Shown here one piece after another: positions 32,989 to 41,396 of a stretch of DNA of 64,000 nucleotides. Where the stretch lies: positions 434,001-498,000 of the forward strand of contig NZ_JACHJB010000003.1 in the NCBI RefSeq assembly GCF_014207745.1. Reading direction: 5' to 3'. Each line of letters starts with the position of its first letter. The first letter of the stretch is position 1. This DNA comes from Nonomuraea muscovyensis (GTDB lineage: Bacteria; Actinomycetota; Actinomycetes; Streptosporangiales; Streptosporangiaceae). The notes under the pieces were generated by a model. The model searched no databases. It worked only from the letters and a program-made list of their open reading frames with translations, and was not told the origin of the DNA. The translations under genes were made by a program, and so were the position numbers.

Positions 32989-34260
32989 GTGAACATCAAG
33001 CTTGTGGGCGGCGCCGCCGCGGGCATGGCGGCCATGCTGGTTCTGTCCAGTTGTGGCTCGGGCGACTCCGGCTCCTCCGGCGACCAGAACGCCTCCGGTG
33101 GCGGCCAGGTCACGCTGAAGATGGTCGCCGCCGACTACGGCGACGGCCCCGGCAAGCCCAACTCCGGCGAGACCTTCTGGAAGGGCGTCGTGGACGAGTT
33201 CCAGGCGGCCAACCCGAACATCAAGGTCGAGGTCCAGGTCATCAACTGGAACGACATCGACAAGCAGGTCGCCACCATGGTGCAGAACGGGCAGGTGCCC
33301 GACATCCTGCAGACCGGCGACTACTCCGGCTTCGTCAAGGACGGCCTGCTGCACAAGGTCGACGAGATCCTCTCGCCGAACGTGTCCGGCGACATGCTGG
33401 AGAAGTTCGCCGAGTTCGGCAAGGTCGACGGCGCCGCCTACGGCATCCCGTTCGTCTCCTCGGCCCGCGCGCTCTTCTACAACAAGGAGCTGTTCTCCAA
33501 GGCCGGCATCGCCGAGCCGCCCAAGACCTGGGACGAGCTCAAGGCCGCCGCCGAGAAGCTGAAGAAGGCCGGCGTCAGCCAGCCGTTCGGCCTGCCGCTC
33601 GGCCAGGAGGAGGCGCAGGCCGAGTCGTTCCTGTGGATGCTCGGCAACGGTGGCGGCTACAAGGACGCCTCCGGTAAGTGGGCGATCAACTCGCCGCAGA
33701 ACGTCGAGACCTTCACCTACGTCAAGGGCCTGGTGGACGCCGGCCTGACCACCCCCAACCCCGGCACCAAGGACCGCAAGACCGTCTGGGAGGACTTCGG
33801 CGCCGGCAAGGTCGGCATGGTCAACGGCGGCCCCATGTCCATCCCGATCTTCGACGCGGCCGGGCTGACGGACAAGTACGGCGTCGCCCCGATCCCCGGC
33901 AAGGCCGGCCCCCTCGACACCACGCTCGGCGTCATGGACTGGATCATGGCGTTCAACAAGAACGGCCGGGCCGCCGAGATCAAGAAGTTCCTCGACTTCT
34001 TCTACACCGGCAACGCCGCGCAGAAGATCAGCGACACCTACAAGCTGCTGCCCGTCACCAAGAGCGGCGTGGAGAAGCTGTCGAGCGACGAGAAGCTCAA
34101 GCCGTTCCTCGACGGGCTGCCCAACGCCAGCTTCTACCCGTTCCAGGACCCCAAGTGGGCCGTGGTGAACCCGGCGATCAAGCAGACCATCGGCGGAGCC
34201 GTCAAGGAGGACCCGGCGCAGGTCCTCGGTGAGCTCCAGAAGACCGCCGAGAACAGCTGA
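32989..34260 (+). CDS. Sugar ABC transporter substrate-binding lipoprotein
   Basis: Family 1 extracellular solute-binding protein, 423 residues. A lipoprotein signal peptide has the lipobox LSSC (about 21-24), followed by a Ser/Gly linker and the binding fold (VINWNDIDKQVATMVQNGQVPDIL near 83-106). The DasR-like boxes upstream suggest an aminosugar oligomer such as chitobiose or GlcNAc, but specificity is inferred only. GTG start. A hairpin between this gene and the permeases probably keeps this protein more abundant than the membrane subunits. Confidence 0.88.
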   Translation: MNIKLVGGAAAGMAAMLVLSSCGSGDSGSSGDQNASGGGQVTLKMVAADYGDGPGKPNSGETFWKGVVDEFQAANPNIKVEVQVINWNDIDKQVATMVQNGQVPDILQTGDYSGFVKDGLLHKVDEILSPNVSGDMLEKFAEFGKVDGAAYGIPFVSSARALFYNKELFSKAGIAEPPKTWDELKAAAEKLKKAGVSQPFGLPLGQEEAQAESFLWMLGNGGGYKDASGKWAINSPQNVETFTYVKGLVDAGLTTPNPGTKDRKTVWEDFGAGKVGMVNGGPMSIPIFDAAGLTDKYGVAPIPGKAGPLDTTLGVMDWIMAFNKNGRAAEIKKFLDFFYTGNAAQKISDTYKLLPVTKSGVEKLSSDEKLKPFLDGLPNASFYPFQDPKWAVVNPAIKQTIGGAVKEDPAQVLGELQKTAENS

Positions 34261-34273
34261 CCCGCACGGGTCC

Positions 34274-34312
34274 GTACGGCCGGCGCCCCGCGACGCCGGG
34301 GGCCGGCCGTAC
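34274..34312 (+). terminator. Intra-operon hairpin (attenuator) after the binding-protein gene
   Basis: GTACGGCCGG (34274-34283) pairs with CCGGCCGTAC (34303-34312), with further G-C pairs inside. It has no T-run. Such hairpins between a binding-protein gene and its permeases protect the upstream mRNA and cut downstream expression. Confidence 0.5.
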
Positions 34313-34330
34313 CGTGATGGAAGGTTCCGC

Positions 34331-35215
34331 ATGAGAAGGTTGCGTGCTCTCGAACCGCTCGCCTGGACCGGACCGGCGGTCGTGCTGATCGCGGTCGTCG
34401 TGCTCTGGCCGGTCATCGAGATGATCCGCTCCTCGTTCCTCAAGATCAGCCGCTGGGGCGTGGTCCAGGGTTCCAACGGGACGGCCAACTACGCGAAGCT
34501 GTTCGACGAGAAGGACTTCGCGGACATCATGGTCCGCAGCGTGATCTGGGTGGTGGCGGTCGTCGCCCTCACCGTGCTGATCTCCCTGGCGCTGGCCCAG
34601 CTGTTCAACCAGCACTTCCCGGGCCGCAGGTACGCCCGCTGGGCGCTGATCGCGCCGTGGGCGGCCTCGGTGCTGATGACGGCGATCATCTTCAAGTGGA
34701 TGCTCGACCCCGAGGTCGGCGTGATCAACCAGATCCGGCTGAAGCTCGGTCTCATCGACGCGCTCGGCGGCGCCTCGGCCGACCAGCTCGGCGACGCCTC
34801 GACGGCCATGCCGTGGCTGGTGTTCGTCGCGGTCTTCGTGTCGGTGCCGTTCACCACGTACGCGCTGCTCGCCGGGCTCGCCACCATCCCCTCGGACGTC
34901 TACGAGGCGGCCAGGATGGACGGCGCCTCGCGGCTGCGCACGTACTGGTCGATCACGCTGCCGCTGCTGCGCCCCGCGCTGACCGTCGCCGCGCTGATCA
35001 ACGTGATGAACGTCTTCAACAGCTTCCCGATCATCTGGGCGATGACGCACGGGCAGCCCGGCTACTCCACGGCCACCTCGACGATCTTCATGTTCATCCT
35101 CAAGAACCGCGACATCGGCGAGTCCGCCGCGATGTCGGTGGTCAACTTCGCCATGGTGCTGGTGCTGACCGCGGTCTTCCTCAAGGTGTCCCGCTGGAAC
35201 AAGGAGGTGGCGTGA
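34331..35215 (+). CDS. Sugar ABC transporter permease, MalF type
   Basis: Inner-membrane permease, 294 residues, six helices (first: LAWTGPAVVLIAVVVLWPVIEMI). The ATPase-contact EAA loop is visible as YEAARMDGASRLRTYWSITLPLLRP (about 196-220). ATG 34331 follows GGAAGG; the upstream in-frame stretch is the hairpin region. It is coupled to the next permease by a one-base overlap (TGATG). Confidence 0.9.
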   Translation: MRRLRALEPLAWTGPAVVLIAVVVLWPVIEMIRSSFLKISRWGVVQGSNGTANYAKLFDEKDFADIMVRSVIWVVAVVALTVLISLALAQLFNQHFPGRRYARWALIAPWAASVLMTAIIFKWMLDPEVGVINQIRLKLGLIDALGGASADQLGDASTAMPWLVFVAVFVSVPFTTYALLAGLATIPSDVYEAARMDGASRLRTYWSITLPLLRPALTVAALINVMNVFNSFPIIWAMTHGQPGYSTATSTIFMFILKNRDIGESAAMSVVNFAMVLVLTAVFLKVSRWNKEVA

Positions 35216-36102
35216 TGGCCGTCACGACCGCGCCCCCGACCACCTCGCCCCGTCACCACGCGCGCCCCGGGCCGCCCGCGGGCAGGCGGATGCCCGGCCT
35301 CAAGACGGTCGTCGTCGCGGCGGCCGCCTACCTGATCGCGTTCGTCTTCCTCTTCCCCTACCTGGTGATGCTGCTGACCTCGCTGCGTCCCCAGGACACG
35401 CTGCGCGAGGCCACGTTCCTGCCGTCGGAGTGGGAGTGGTCCAACCTGGCCAACTTCTGGACCAGCGGCCTGGCGGGCAACCTCATGGTGACGCTGAAGG
35501 TGGCGGCCGGCTCGACGATCCTGGTGCTCCTGGTGGCGCTGCCTGCGGCCTACTACTCGGCCAGGCACGACTTCAGGGGGCGCACGGCGTTCCTGATCCT
35601 CGTGCTGATCACCCAGATGTTCCAGCCGACGGCCATGCTGGTCGGCATCTACCGGGAGTTCTACCAGTTCGGGCTGGTCGACTCCATCTGGTCGCTGATC
35701 CTCGTCAACGGCGGGTTCAACCTGGCGTTCGCCGTGTGGATCCTCAACGCGTACTTCTCCTCCATCCCGCGAGAGCTGGAGGAGGCCGCGTTCATCGACG
35801 GCAACGGCCGCTTCGGCGCGCTGTTCCGCGTCACGCTGCCGCTGGCCATGCCCGGCGTCATCACGGCGCTGATCTTCACGTTCATCGCCGCCTGGAACGA
35901 GTTCGTGGTGGCACTCACCCTCACCACCACGCCCGCCAACCAGCCGCTGACCGTGGCGCTCAACTCGTTCATCGGGCAGTACCAGGTGGACTGGCAGAAC
36001 CTGTTCGCCGGGTCCGTGATCGCCACCATCCCGGTGATCCTCCTCTTCGCCCTCATCGAGCGGAAGGTGGTCGGCGGCCTCACCGCCGGGTCCATCAAGT
36101 AG
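35215..36102 (+). CDS. Sugar ABC transporter permease, MalG type
   Basis: Second permease, 295 residues. After a basic Pro-rich lead come about six helices. The EAA loop reads EEAAFIDGNGRFGALFRVTLPLAMPG (about 192-217), and the C-terminus GGLTAGSIK is typical of MalG-like subunits (VxGLTAGAVK). No ATPase gene follows, so energy probably comes from a shared MsiK-type ATPase encoded elsewhere, as in streptomycete sugar importers (inference). Confidence 0.9.
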   Translation: MAVTTAPPTTSPRHHARPGPPAGRRMPGLKTVVVAAAAYLIAFVFLFPYLVMLLTSLRPQDTLREATFLPSEWEWSNLANFWTSGLAGNLMVTLKVAAGSTILVLLVALPAAYYSARHDFRGRTAFLILVLITQMFQPTAMLVGIYREFYQFGLVDSIWSLILVNGGFNLAFAVWILNAYFSSIPRELEEAAFIDGNGRFGALFRVTLPLAMPGVITALIFTFIAAWNEFVVALTLTTTPANQPLTVALNSFIGQYQVDWQNLFAGSVIATIPVILLFALIERKVVGGLTAGSIK

Positions 36103-36118
36103 CACCCTCGACGCGACG

Positions 36119-36139
36119 GCCGGCCCCGCCGGGGCCGGC
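36119..36139 (+). terminator. Terminator hairpin of the sugar ABC operon
   Basis: A perfect 9-base-pair GC stem (36119-36127 with 36131-36139) and a 3-base loop, 17 bases after the last permease. Confidence 0.6.
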
Positions 36140-36170
36140 TGGACAGCCCCGGCCCGCGGGGGAGCAGCGG

Positions 36171-36905
36171 CTAGCTGGGCACGCGCGCGACGCAGAAGAC
36201 GGTCTGGCCGAACGGCGGGCGGACGAAACGCTCGATGAAGCGGGTCGCCGGCACCACCGTGCGGTCGTAGATCTTGACCAGGCGCGGGTCCGGGTAGCCC
36301 ACCCCGCCCCGGCGCACCGCCGCCCACCACGCGATGCCGCCCAGGAAGTTGATCGGCTTCAGCACCTCGACGTCGAGCCCGGCCTTGGCGACCGATGCGC
36401 GCAGCGTCTTGGGCGTGTAGCGCTGGACGTGGCCCACCTTGCGGTCGAAGTCGCCGTAGAGCTGCATGTAGCCCGGCACCCAGATGATGATCCGCCCACC
36501 GGGCAGCGTGACGCGGGCCAGCGAGCGCAGCGCCTCCGCGTCCTCCTCGATGTGCTCCAGCACGTTCATCATCACCACCGTGTCGACCTTGTCCTCCAGC
36601 GGGATGTCGGTCGGCAGGCCGAACTGCAGCACGTCGATCTCGTCGCGCCCCTCGAAACGCTTCCTGAGCTGCTCGACGCAGTAGGGGTCGAAGTCGCTCA
36701 CCACGAGCCGATCGAGCCTCGGCAGGAACTGCTCGGCGAAGTGGCCCAGCCCCGAGCCGATCTCCAACATGGAGCGCCCGACGTGCGGGGCGACCATGTC
36801 CAGCTCGTACTGCCGGTAGTTCTTGGCCTCGTCGCCACCCAGGTGGTTTTCCAAGGCCTCGTCACCGGCGGCCGGTTGCACTACACGGTCATACCCAGAA
36901 GACAT
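36171..36905 (-). CDS. SAM-dependent methyltransferase (class I)
   Basis: A 244-residue class I methyltransferase. Motif I is MLEIGSGLGHFAEQFL (about 46-61), the acidic ribose contact is VVSDFDPYC (about 68-76), and post-I MMNVLEHIEEDAEAL (about 112-126) is followed by LPGGRIIIWVP. The C-terminal region (GYMQLYGDFDRKVGHVQRYT) is typical of methyltransferases found with glycan or lipid genes. The substrate is unknown. It diverges from an ECF sigma gene. Confidence 0.85.
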   Translation of the reverse strand: MSSGYDRVVQPAAGDEALENHLGGDEAKNYRQYELDMVAPHVGRSMLEIGSGLGHFAEQFLPRLDRLVVSDFDPYCVEQLRKRFEGRDEIDVLQFGLPTDIPLEDKVDTVVMMNVLEHIEEDAEALRSLARVTLPGGRIIIWVPGYMQLYGDFDRKVGHVQRYTPKTLRASVAKAGLDVEVLKPINFLGGIAWWAAVRRGGVGYPDPRLVKIYDRTVVPATRFIERFVRPPFGQTVFCVARVPS

Positions 36906-36970
36906 AGTCCCGTTCCTTATGGGGGCTCACGTGGATTGGCTGCGAGTCTAGTGCCCGCTCGGCGCCTGAG

Positions 36971-36980
36971 GTCACGTGAC
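36971..36980. promoter_or_regulatory. Perfect 10-bp palindrome between divergent genes
   Basis: GTCACGTGAC lies between the methyltransferase and ECF sigma starts. It could be an operator for either; no factor is assigned. Confidence 0.3.
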
Positions 36981-37009
36981 GAACCAAAGGCGGGTCTACC
37001 GCGCGCGCC

Positions 37010-37576
37010 GTGAATACGATGAAATCTGACTCGTCCATGGACGACGACGAGGCAGTCACCCGGTCGCTCGCCGGCGACCTGTCGGCCTACGAGGCCCTGG
37101 TCGCCCGCTACAGCGCGCTCGCCCACCGCACCGCCGCCCTGCTCGGGGCGGGCGACGAGGCCGAGGACGTGGTGCAGGAGGCGTTCGTCAAGGCGTACCG
37201 GCACCTGGCGAGCTTCCGCCGCGACGCGCCGTTCCGCCCGTGGCTGCTGCGCATCGTCGCCAACGAGACGCACAACCTCACCCGCTCGCGCGGCCGCCGC
37301 TCCGAGCTCGCCGTACGCCTGGGCGCCGGCGTCGAGGCGGCGGCGCCCGACGACCCGGCGGGCGCCGCCGTGGCCACCGACCGCCGCGCCCGCCTGTTAC
37401 GGGCGGTCCGCGCCCTGCCCGAAGGGGAACGCCGGGCGGTCGTCTGCCGGTACTTCCTTCAGCTGACGGAGGCCGAGACGGCCGAGGTGCTCGACCTGCC
37501 GGTGGGCACGGTCAAGTCCCGCACCCATCGCGGCCTGGCCCGGCTCAGGAAGGAGGTGGGCAGTGAGCTCGCATGA
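37010..37576 (+). CDS. ECF RNA polymerase sigma factor (sigma-70 regions 2 and 4)
   Basis: Group 4 sigma factor, 188 residues. Region 2 reads YEALVARYSALAHRTAALL and AEDVVQEAFVKAYRHLASFRRDAPFRPWLLRIVAN. Region 4 reads LPEGERRAVVCRYFLQLTEAETAEVLDLPVGTVKSRTHRGLARLR. Starts at GTG 37010 or ATG 37019 are both possible. The next gene overlaps it by 14 bases and encodes a membrane protein that is very likely its anti-sigma factor. Confidence 0.9.
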   Translation: MNTMKSDSSMDDDEAVTRSLAGDLSAYEALVARYSALAHRTAALLGAGDEAEDVVQEAFVKAYRHLASFRRDAPFRPWLLRIVANETHNLTRSRGRRSELAVRLGAGVEAAAPDDPAGAAVATDRRARLLRAVRALPEGERRAVVCRYFLQLTEAETAEVLDLPVGTVKSRTHRGLARLRKEVGSELA

Positions 37577-38306
37577 GCCGTTCGACGACCTGGAGGCCGA
37601 GTTGCTGGCCCTCGGCTCCTCCCTCGACGTCCCGTCACCCCCGCCGGACGACGTCGCCGCCGCCGTGCGTGCCCGCCTCGAAACGGCCCCGGACCAGGCG
37701 CGCGACACGCGGCGGCTGGGGACGCGGCGCCGGTGGCCCAGGTGGCGGGTCGTCGTCGCCGTCGTGCTCGCCGTCGTCGCCGTCACCGCCGCCACCCCCC
37801 AGGGCCGCGCGGCCGTCGCCCACCTGCTCAGGTACGCCGGCGTCGAGCTGCGCGTCGGCCGGGCCCCGGCGCCGGTGCGCACCCCCGCCACCGTGCCGGG
37901 CGAGCGCGCGGTCGCCCCCGACAAGCTGGAGTCCCTGGTCAACTTTCCGATCAGGAGACCCGCCGCCCTCGGCGCCCCCCGAACCGTCCTCGTCGGCGAC
38001 GGCGGCCGGGTGGTGTCCATGCTCTGGCCCGACGGCACCCGCCTCGACCAGTTCGACGGCGCCCCCGAGCCGTACTTCTTCAAGCAGCTCGGTGTGTCCC
38101 CCGAGCCGGTCCGGCTCGGCGACACCACGGCCTGGTGGATCGGCGGCGAGCACCCCCTGGGCTACATCAGGCGCGCCGACGGGGCCTCGGTGCCGCTGCG
38201 CCAGGCGGGGCCCACCCTCCTGTGGCAGCACGGCGACGTCGGACACCGCCTGGAAGGCGCGGGCGGCAAGGAACGCGCCGCCCGGATCGCCGCGTCACTT
38301 CGCTGA
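37563..38306 (+). CDS. Membrane protein, probable anti-sigma factor for the preceding sigma
   Basis: A 247-residue protein. An acidic cytoplasmic N-terminus (about 1-60) is followed by one TM helix (WRVVVAVVLAVVAVTAATP, about 60-78) and an extracytoplasmic domain with FPIRRPAALGAP...W..G..L.QF...TTAWWIGG...LLWQHGDVGHRLEG. The outer domain resembles those of DUF4367/RsiW-like anti-sigma proteins by my reading. There is no HxxxCxxC zinc motif, so it is not a ZAS-type anti-sigma factor. It overlaps the sigma gene by 14 bases, so it is translationally coupled. The 3' end overlaps convergent add by 12 bases. Confidence 0.7.
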   Translation: MSSHEPFDDLEAELLALGSSLDVPSPPPDDVAAAVRARLETAPDQARDTRRLGTRRRWPRWRVVVAVVLAVVAVTAATPQGRAAVAHLLRYAGVELRVGRAPAPVRTPATVPGERAVAPDKLESLVNFPIRRPAALGAPRTVLVGDGGRVVSMLWPDGTRLDQFDGAPEPYFFKQLGVSPEPVRLGDTTAWWIGGEHPLGYIRRADGASVPLRQAGPTLLWQHGDVGHRLEGAGGKERAARIAASLR

Positions 38307-39344
38307 CAGCCAGTCGTCGACGCCCTTCAACAGCTCCTTGCGCACCGACTCGGGCGCGGCCGACGCCCGGATCGACTGCCGCGCCAGCTCGGCGATCTCC
38401 GCGTCGTGGAAGCGGTAGACCTCCCGTGCCAGCTCGTACTGCCGCAACAGCCGCGAGCCGAACAGCAGCGGGTCGTCGGAGCCCAGCGCGATCGGCACCC
38501 CCGCCTCGAACAGCCGCCGCACCGGCACGTCGGCGGCCCGCTCGGCCACCCCCAGCCCCACGTTCGAGCTGGGACAAACCTCGCAGCAGATCTGCCGGTC
38601 GGCCAGCCGCTCCATCAGCCGCGCGTCCTCCGCCGCCCGCACCCCGTGCCCCACCCGGTCGGCCCCCAGGTCGTCGACGCACTGCGCCACGCTGCGCGGC
38701 CCCAGCAGCTCGCCCCCGTGCGGCACCGCCAGCAGCCCCGCCCGCTTGGCGATGCGGAACGCCCGCTCGAAGTCGCGCGCCTGTGCCCGCCGCTCGTCGT
38801 TGGACAGCCCGAAGCCCACCACGCCCCGGTCGGCGTACTGCGCAGCCAGCCGGGCCAGCGTGTTGGCGTCGAGCGGATGGCGGGTGCGGTTGGCCGCCAC
38901 CACCAGCGCGATCCCCACGCCCGCGTGCCTGGACGCCTCGCCCATCGCGTCGAGCACCAGCTCCAGCGTCGCGGTCAGCCCGCCGAAGCGCTGGGCGTAG
39001 CCCGAGGGGTCCACCTGGATCTCCAGCCAGCGCGACCCCGCCGCCGCCTCGTCCTCGGCGGTCTCGCGCAGCAGTCGGTAGACGTGCTCCGGTCTCGTCA
39101 GCACCGACCGCGCGATGTCGTACAGCCGCTGGAACCTGAACCAGCCGCGCTCGTCGGTGGCGCGCAACCGCGGCGGCCAGTCCTGCTCCAGCGCGTCGGG
39201 CAGGTGCAGTCGTTGCTCCCGGGCCAGCTCGATCAGCGTCGAATGCCGCATCGAGCCGGTGAAGTGCAGGTGGAGATGGGCCTTGGGCAGCGTGTCCAGC
39301 GGGCGGAGCATTTCCATATCCTGCCACTCAACCCGGCGGGGCAC
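38295..39344 (-). CDS. add: Adenosine deaminase
   Basis: Zinc enzyme converting adenosine to inosine (purine salvage). Metal and catalytic residues are visible: KAHLHLHFTGS (HxH metal pair), HGGE, VGHGVRA and ALGSDDPLLFGS (Ser-Asp-Asp in place of the usual Thr-Asp-Asp). The longest start is at 39344, but MEMLRPLDTLPKAHLH at 39317 is the more usual beginning. Adenosine deaminase upstream of aspC, tRNA-Trp and secE is the normal actinobacterial order; here a sigma cassette has entered between add and aspC. Confidence 0.9.
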   Translation of the reverse strand: MPRRVEWQDMEMLRPLDTLPKAHLHLHFTGSMRHSTLIELAREQRLHLPDALEQDWPPRLRATDERGWFRFQRLYDIARSVLTRPEHVYRLLRETAEDEAAAGSRWLEIQVDPSGYAQRFGGLTATLELVLDAMGEASRHAGVGIALVVAANRTRHPLDANTLARLAAQYADRGVVGFGLSNDERRAQARDFERAFRIAKRAGLLAVPHGGELLGPRSVAQCVDDLGADRVGHGVRAAEDARLMERLADRQICCEVCPSSNVGLGVAERAADVPVRRLFEAGVPIALGSDDPLLFGSRLLRQYELAREVYRFHDAEIAELARQSIRASAAPESVRKELLKGVDDWLSAK

Positions 39345-39379
39345 TGACGCGTTGGAGAGGGCGAAAGGAGCCCTCGCTC

Positions 39380-39880
39380 ATGACGGATGAAGACGAAGCG
39401 GCATTCGACGAGTTCCTCGCCGGGCGCGGCTCATCGCTGCTGCGCACCGCGATCCTCGTCTGCGGCGCCACCCGGCACGACGCCGAGGACCTCGTCCAGC
39501 ACGCGCTGGAGAAGGTCTACCGGCACTGGCCGCGGATCCGCCGCGACAACCCCGAGGCGTACGCGCGCAAGGTCGTCGTCAACGCGGCGATCAGCAAGGC
39601 GCGGCGGCGGCGCGTGATCCAGGAGATCACCTTCGCCCGCCCGCCCGACACCGCGGCCGCCTCACCCGACCTCGACCTGCGCGACGCGCTCATCCGGGAG
39701 CTGCGCAGGCTGCCACCGAAGATGCGAGCCGTGCTCGTGCTGCGCTACTGGGAGGACCAGTCGGAGGCGGCGACGGCGGCTCTGCTCGGCTGCTCGACCG
39801 GCACCGTCAAGTCCCAGGCCGCGCGCGGGCTCGCCCGCATCCGCGAACGCATGAACGTCGTAGAAGGAGCATTCCGATGA
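39380..39880 (+). CDS. SigE-family ECF sigma factor
   Basis: A 166-residue ECF sigma of the actinobacterial SigE group (FDEFLAGRGSSLLRTAILVCGATRHDAEDLVQHALEKVYRHWPRI in region 2). Region 4 ends LLGCSTGTVKSQAARGLARIRE. The ATG follows AAAGGAG. The stop overlaps the next start (ATGA), linking it to the PASTA-domain partner. It lies only 36 bases from the divergent add start. Confidence 0.9.
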   Translation: MTDEDEAAFDEFLAGRGSSLLRTAILVCGATRHDAEDLVQHALEKVYRHWPRIRRDNPEAYARKVVVNAAISKARRRRVIQEITFARPPDTAAASPDLDLRDALIRELRRLPPKMRAVLVLRYWEDQSEAATAALLGCSTGTVKSQAARGLARIRERMNVVEGAFR

Positions 39881-40767
39881 AGGTCGAGGACGCGCTCGCC
39901 GATGCCATGGCCGCCCACGTCGCCGACGTGCAGGCCGCGCCGACGCTCGGCGGCGCGGTGCGTCGCGGGCACCGTGCCCACGTGATCAGGTTCCGTACGG
40001 CCGGAGCCGCGCTCGTCACCGCCGCGGTCGCCGTCGCCGCCCCCCTGGCGCTGAACACCGCGGGGCCGCCCCCCTCCCGGCCGGCCGCCACCGCGGGCCA
40101 GGACCGCGTCGTGGTCGCCTCGGTGACCGTCCCCGACGTCGTCGGCATGGACGTGGCCGCGGCGGTCAAGGTACTGAGCGAGGCCGGGCTGGTCGTCGAC
40201 GACCCCGAGACGGCCACGGCCGAGGGCGACGTGCGCGAGCAGCGGCCGGCGGCGGGCACGCAGGTGGCCGAAGGGGAGCGGGTCATGCTGACCGTCGAAC
40301 CGCCCCGGACCTCGCTGCCGCAGGACCTCGGCGACCTCGGCGACGGCCGCACGTTCGGCGGCGTCCACCTCGGCTACCTGCCCGAAGGGCTGCAATGGAG
40401 CAGGTGGTCGGGCAAGAACGGGTTCGGCGAGAAGAGCTACACCACCTCCTACGCGCCGGGCGGCGACGAGAAGGACGGCTACGGCGTGCAGGTCGTGGTG
40501 TTCGAGGGCGACGCGGCCAAGGCCGTCGAGCGCAGGCTCGGCACCTTCCCGCGTACCGAGGTCAACGGAGAGAAGGCCTACCTGGCCCACGTCACCGAAG
40601 GCGGCACGGTCACCCGTGACAAGGACGAGGGCGCGACGCTCACGATCGGCTGGTTCCTGCGCGACGGGCTGGCGGTCGAGGTGTACGTCAGCCCGTTCTA
40701 CGCCGGGCAGGTCGACGCCGAGGCCGAGATCAGGAAGGTCGCCGAGGGCATCAAGCCGGCCGGCTGA
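39877..40767 (+). CDS. Membrane protein with PASTA domain, probable sigma regulator
   Basis: A 296-residue protein. The N-terminal cytoplasmic part (1-45) is followed by one TM helix (AGAALVTAAVAVAAPLAL, about 46-64) and a PASTA repeat (about 84-148, VTVPDVVGMDVAAAVKVLSEAGL...VVAEGERVMLTVE). An outer domain (about 160-296) begins HLGYLPEGLQWSRW and ends VAEGIKPAG. PASTA domains bind muropeptides or beta-lactams, so this may sense wall damage for the coupled SigE-type sigma (inference). It overlaps the sigma stop by four bases. Confidence 0.75.
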   Translation: MKVEDALADAMAAHVADVQAAPTLGGAVRRGHRAHVIRFRTAGAALVTAAVAVAAPLALNTAGPPPSRPAATAGQDRVVVASVTVPDVVGMDVAAAVKVLSEAGLVVDDPETATAEGDVREQRPAAGTQVAEGERVMLTVEPPRTSLPQDLGDLGDGRTFGGVHLGYLPEGLQWSRWSGKNGFGEKSYTTSYAPGGDEKDGYGVQVVVFEGDAAKAVERRLGTFPRTEVNGEKAYLAHVTEGGTVTRDKDEGATLTIGWFLRDGLAVEVYVSPFYAGQVDAEAEIRKVAEGIKPAG

Positions 40768-40854
40768 GCGGGTCCGGGTTGCCGCCGGGCGTGGACTGCG
40801 GTAGGAGACTGGAAAGGTTTTCCCAGCGTATCCACACCGAGTCAGGAGGGCGGC

Positions 40855-41367
40855 ATGCGGCGCCTGGCACCGGCGATCCTCACGCTCGCCCTCGCCGCCT
40901 GCGGCGCGGGGCCGCCCGCCGTCGACGCGGGCGGGCCGACCGGGGGGCCCACCGGGGCGCCGCCCGGCCCGTCGCCCTCCCCGGCCCCGATCGGCCCCTC
41001 GATGAGCTGCGGCTCGGTGCCGGTGACGATCACGTACGTGCCCGAGGGGCTGTCGCGGGGGCCCCGGTTCGGCCGGATCAAGTCGCTGACCCGGCCGCTG
41101 GAGGTCCACGGCCTGTCGTGGCGCGGCGCGGGCGAGGAGCTGCGGGTCGGCGTGGTGTGCGGGGTCCACTCGGCCGAGAGGTTCGCCACGCTGGTCACCA
41201 GGTCGTCGCTCGTCGCCCACCACGGCAAGCCTGCGCTGCACTGGCGCACCCGGGGCGACGTGCGCAACTTCATGTGGCTGGAGCGGCCCGGCACGGCCGT
41301 CTACGTCGCCGCGACGCCCGGTCTCGCCCGCGAGCTGGCCGAGATCGCCGACGGGGTGACGCCGTAG
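40855..41367 (+). CDS. Putative lipoprotein, related in fold to the upstream sigma regulator
   Basis: A 170-residue secreted lipoprotein. The lipobox LAAC (about 13-16) is followed by a Gly/Pro/Ser linker and a domain starting VTITYVPEGLSRGPRFG and ending AEIADGVTP. The YxPEGL opening and the I-x-x-G-[VI]-x-P end match the outer domain of the PASTA protein just upstream, suggesting a duplicated sensor domain. Two cysteines in the domain (SCGS, VVCGV) might pair. ATG start after GGAGGG. Confidence 0.7.
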   Translation: MRRLAPAILTLALAACGAGPPAVDAGGPTGGPTGAPPGPSPSPAPIGPSMSCGSVPVTITYVPEGLSRGPRFGRIKSLTRPLEVHGLSWRGAGEELRVGVVCGVHSAERFATLVTRSSLVAHHGKPALHWRTRGDVRNFMWLERPGTAVYVAATPGLARELAEIADGVTP

Positions 41368-41396
41368 CGGGGGCCCGTGCCGGGCGTGCCGGGGGG

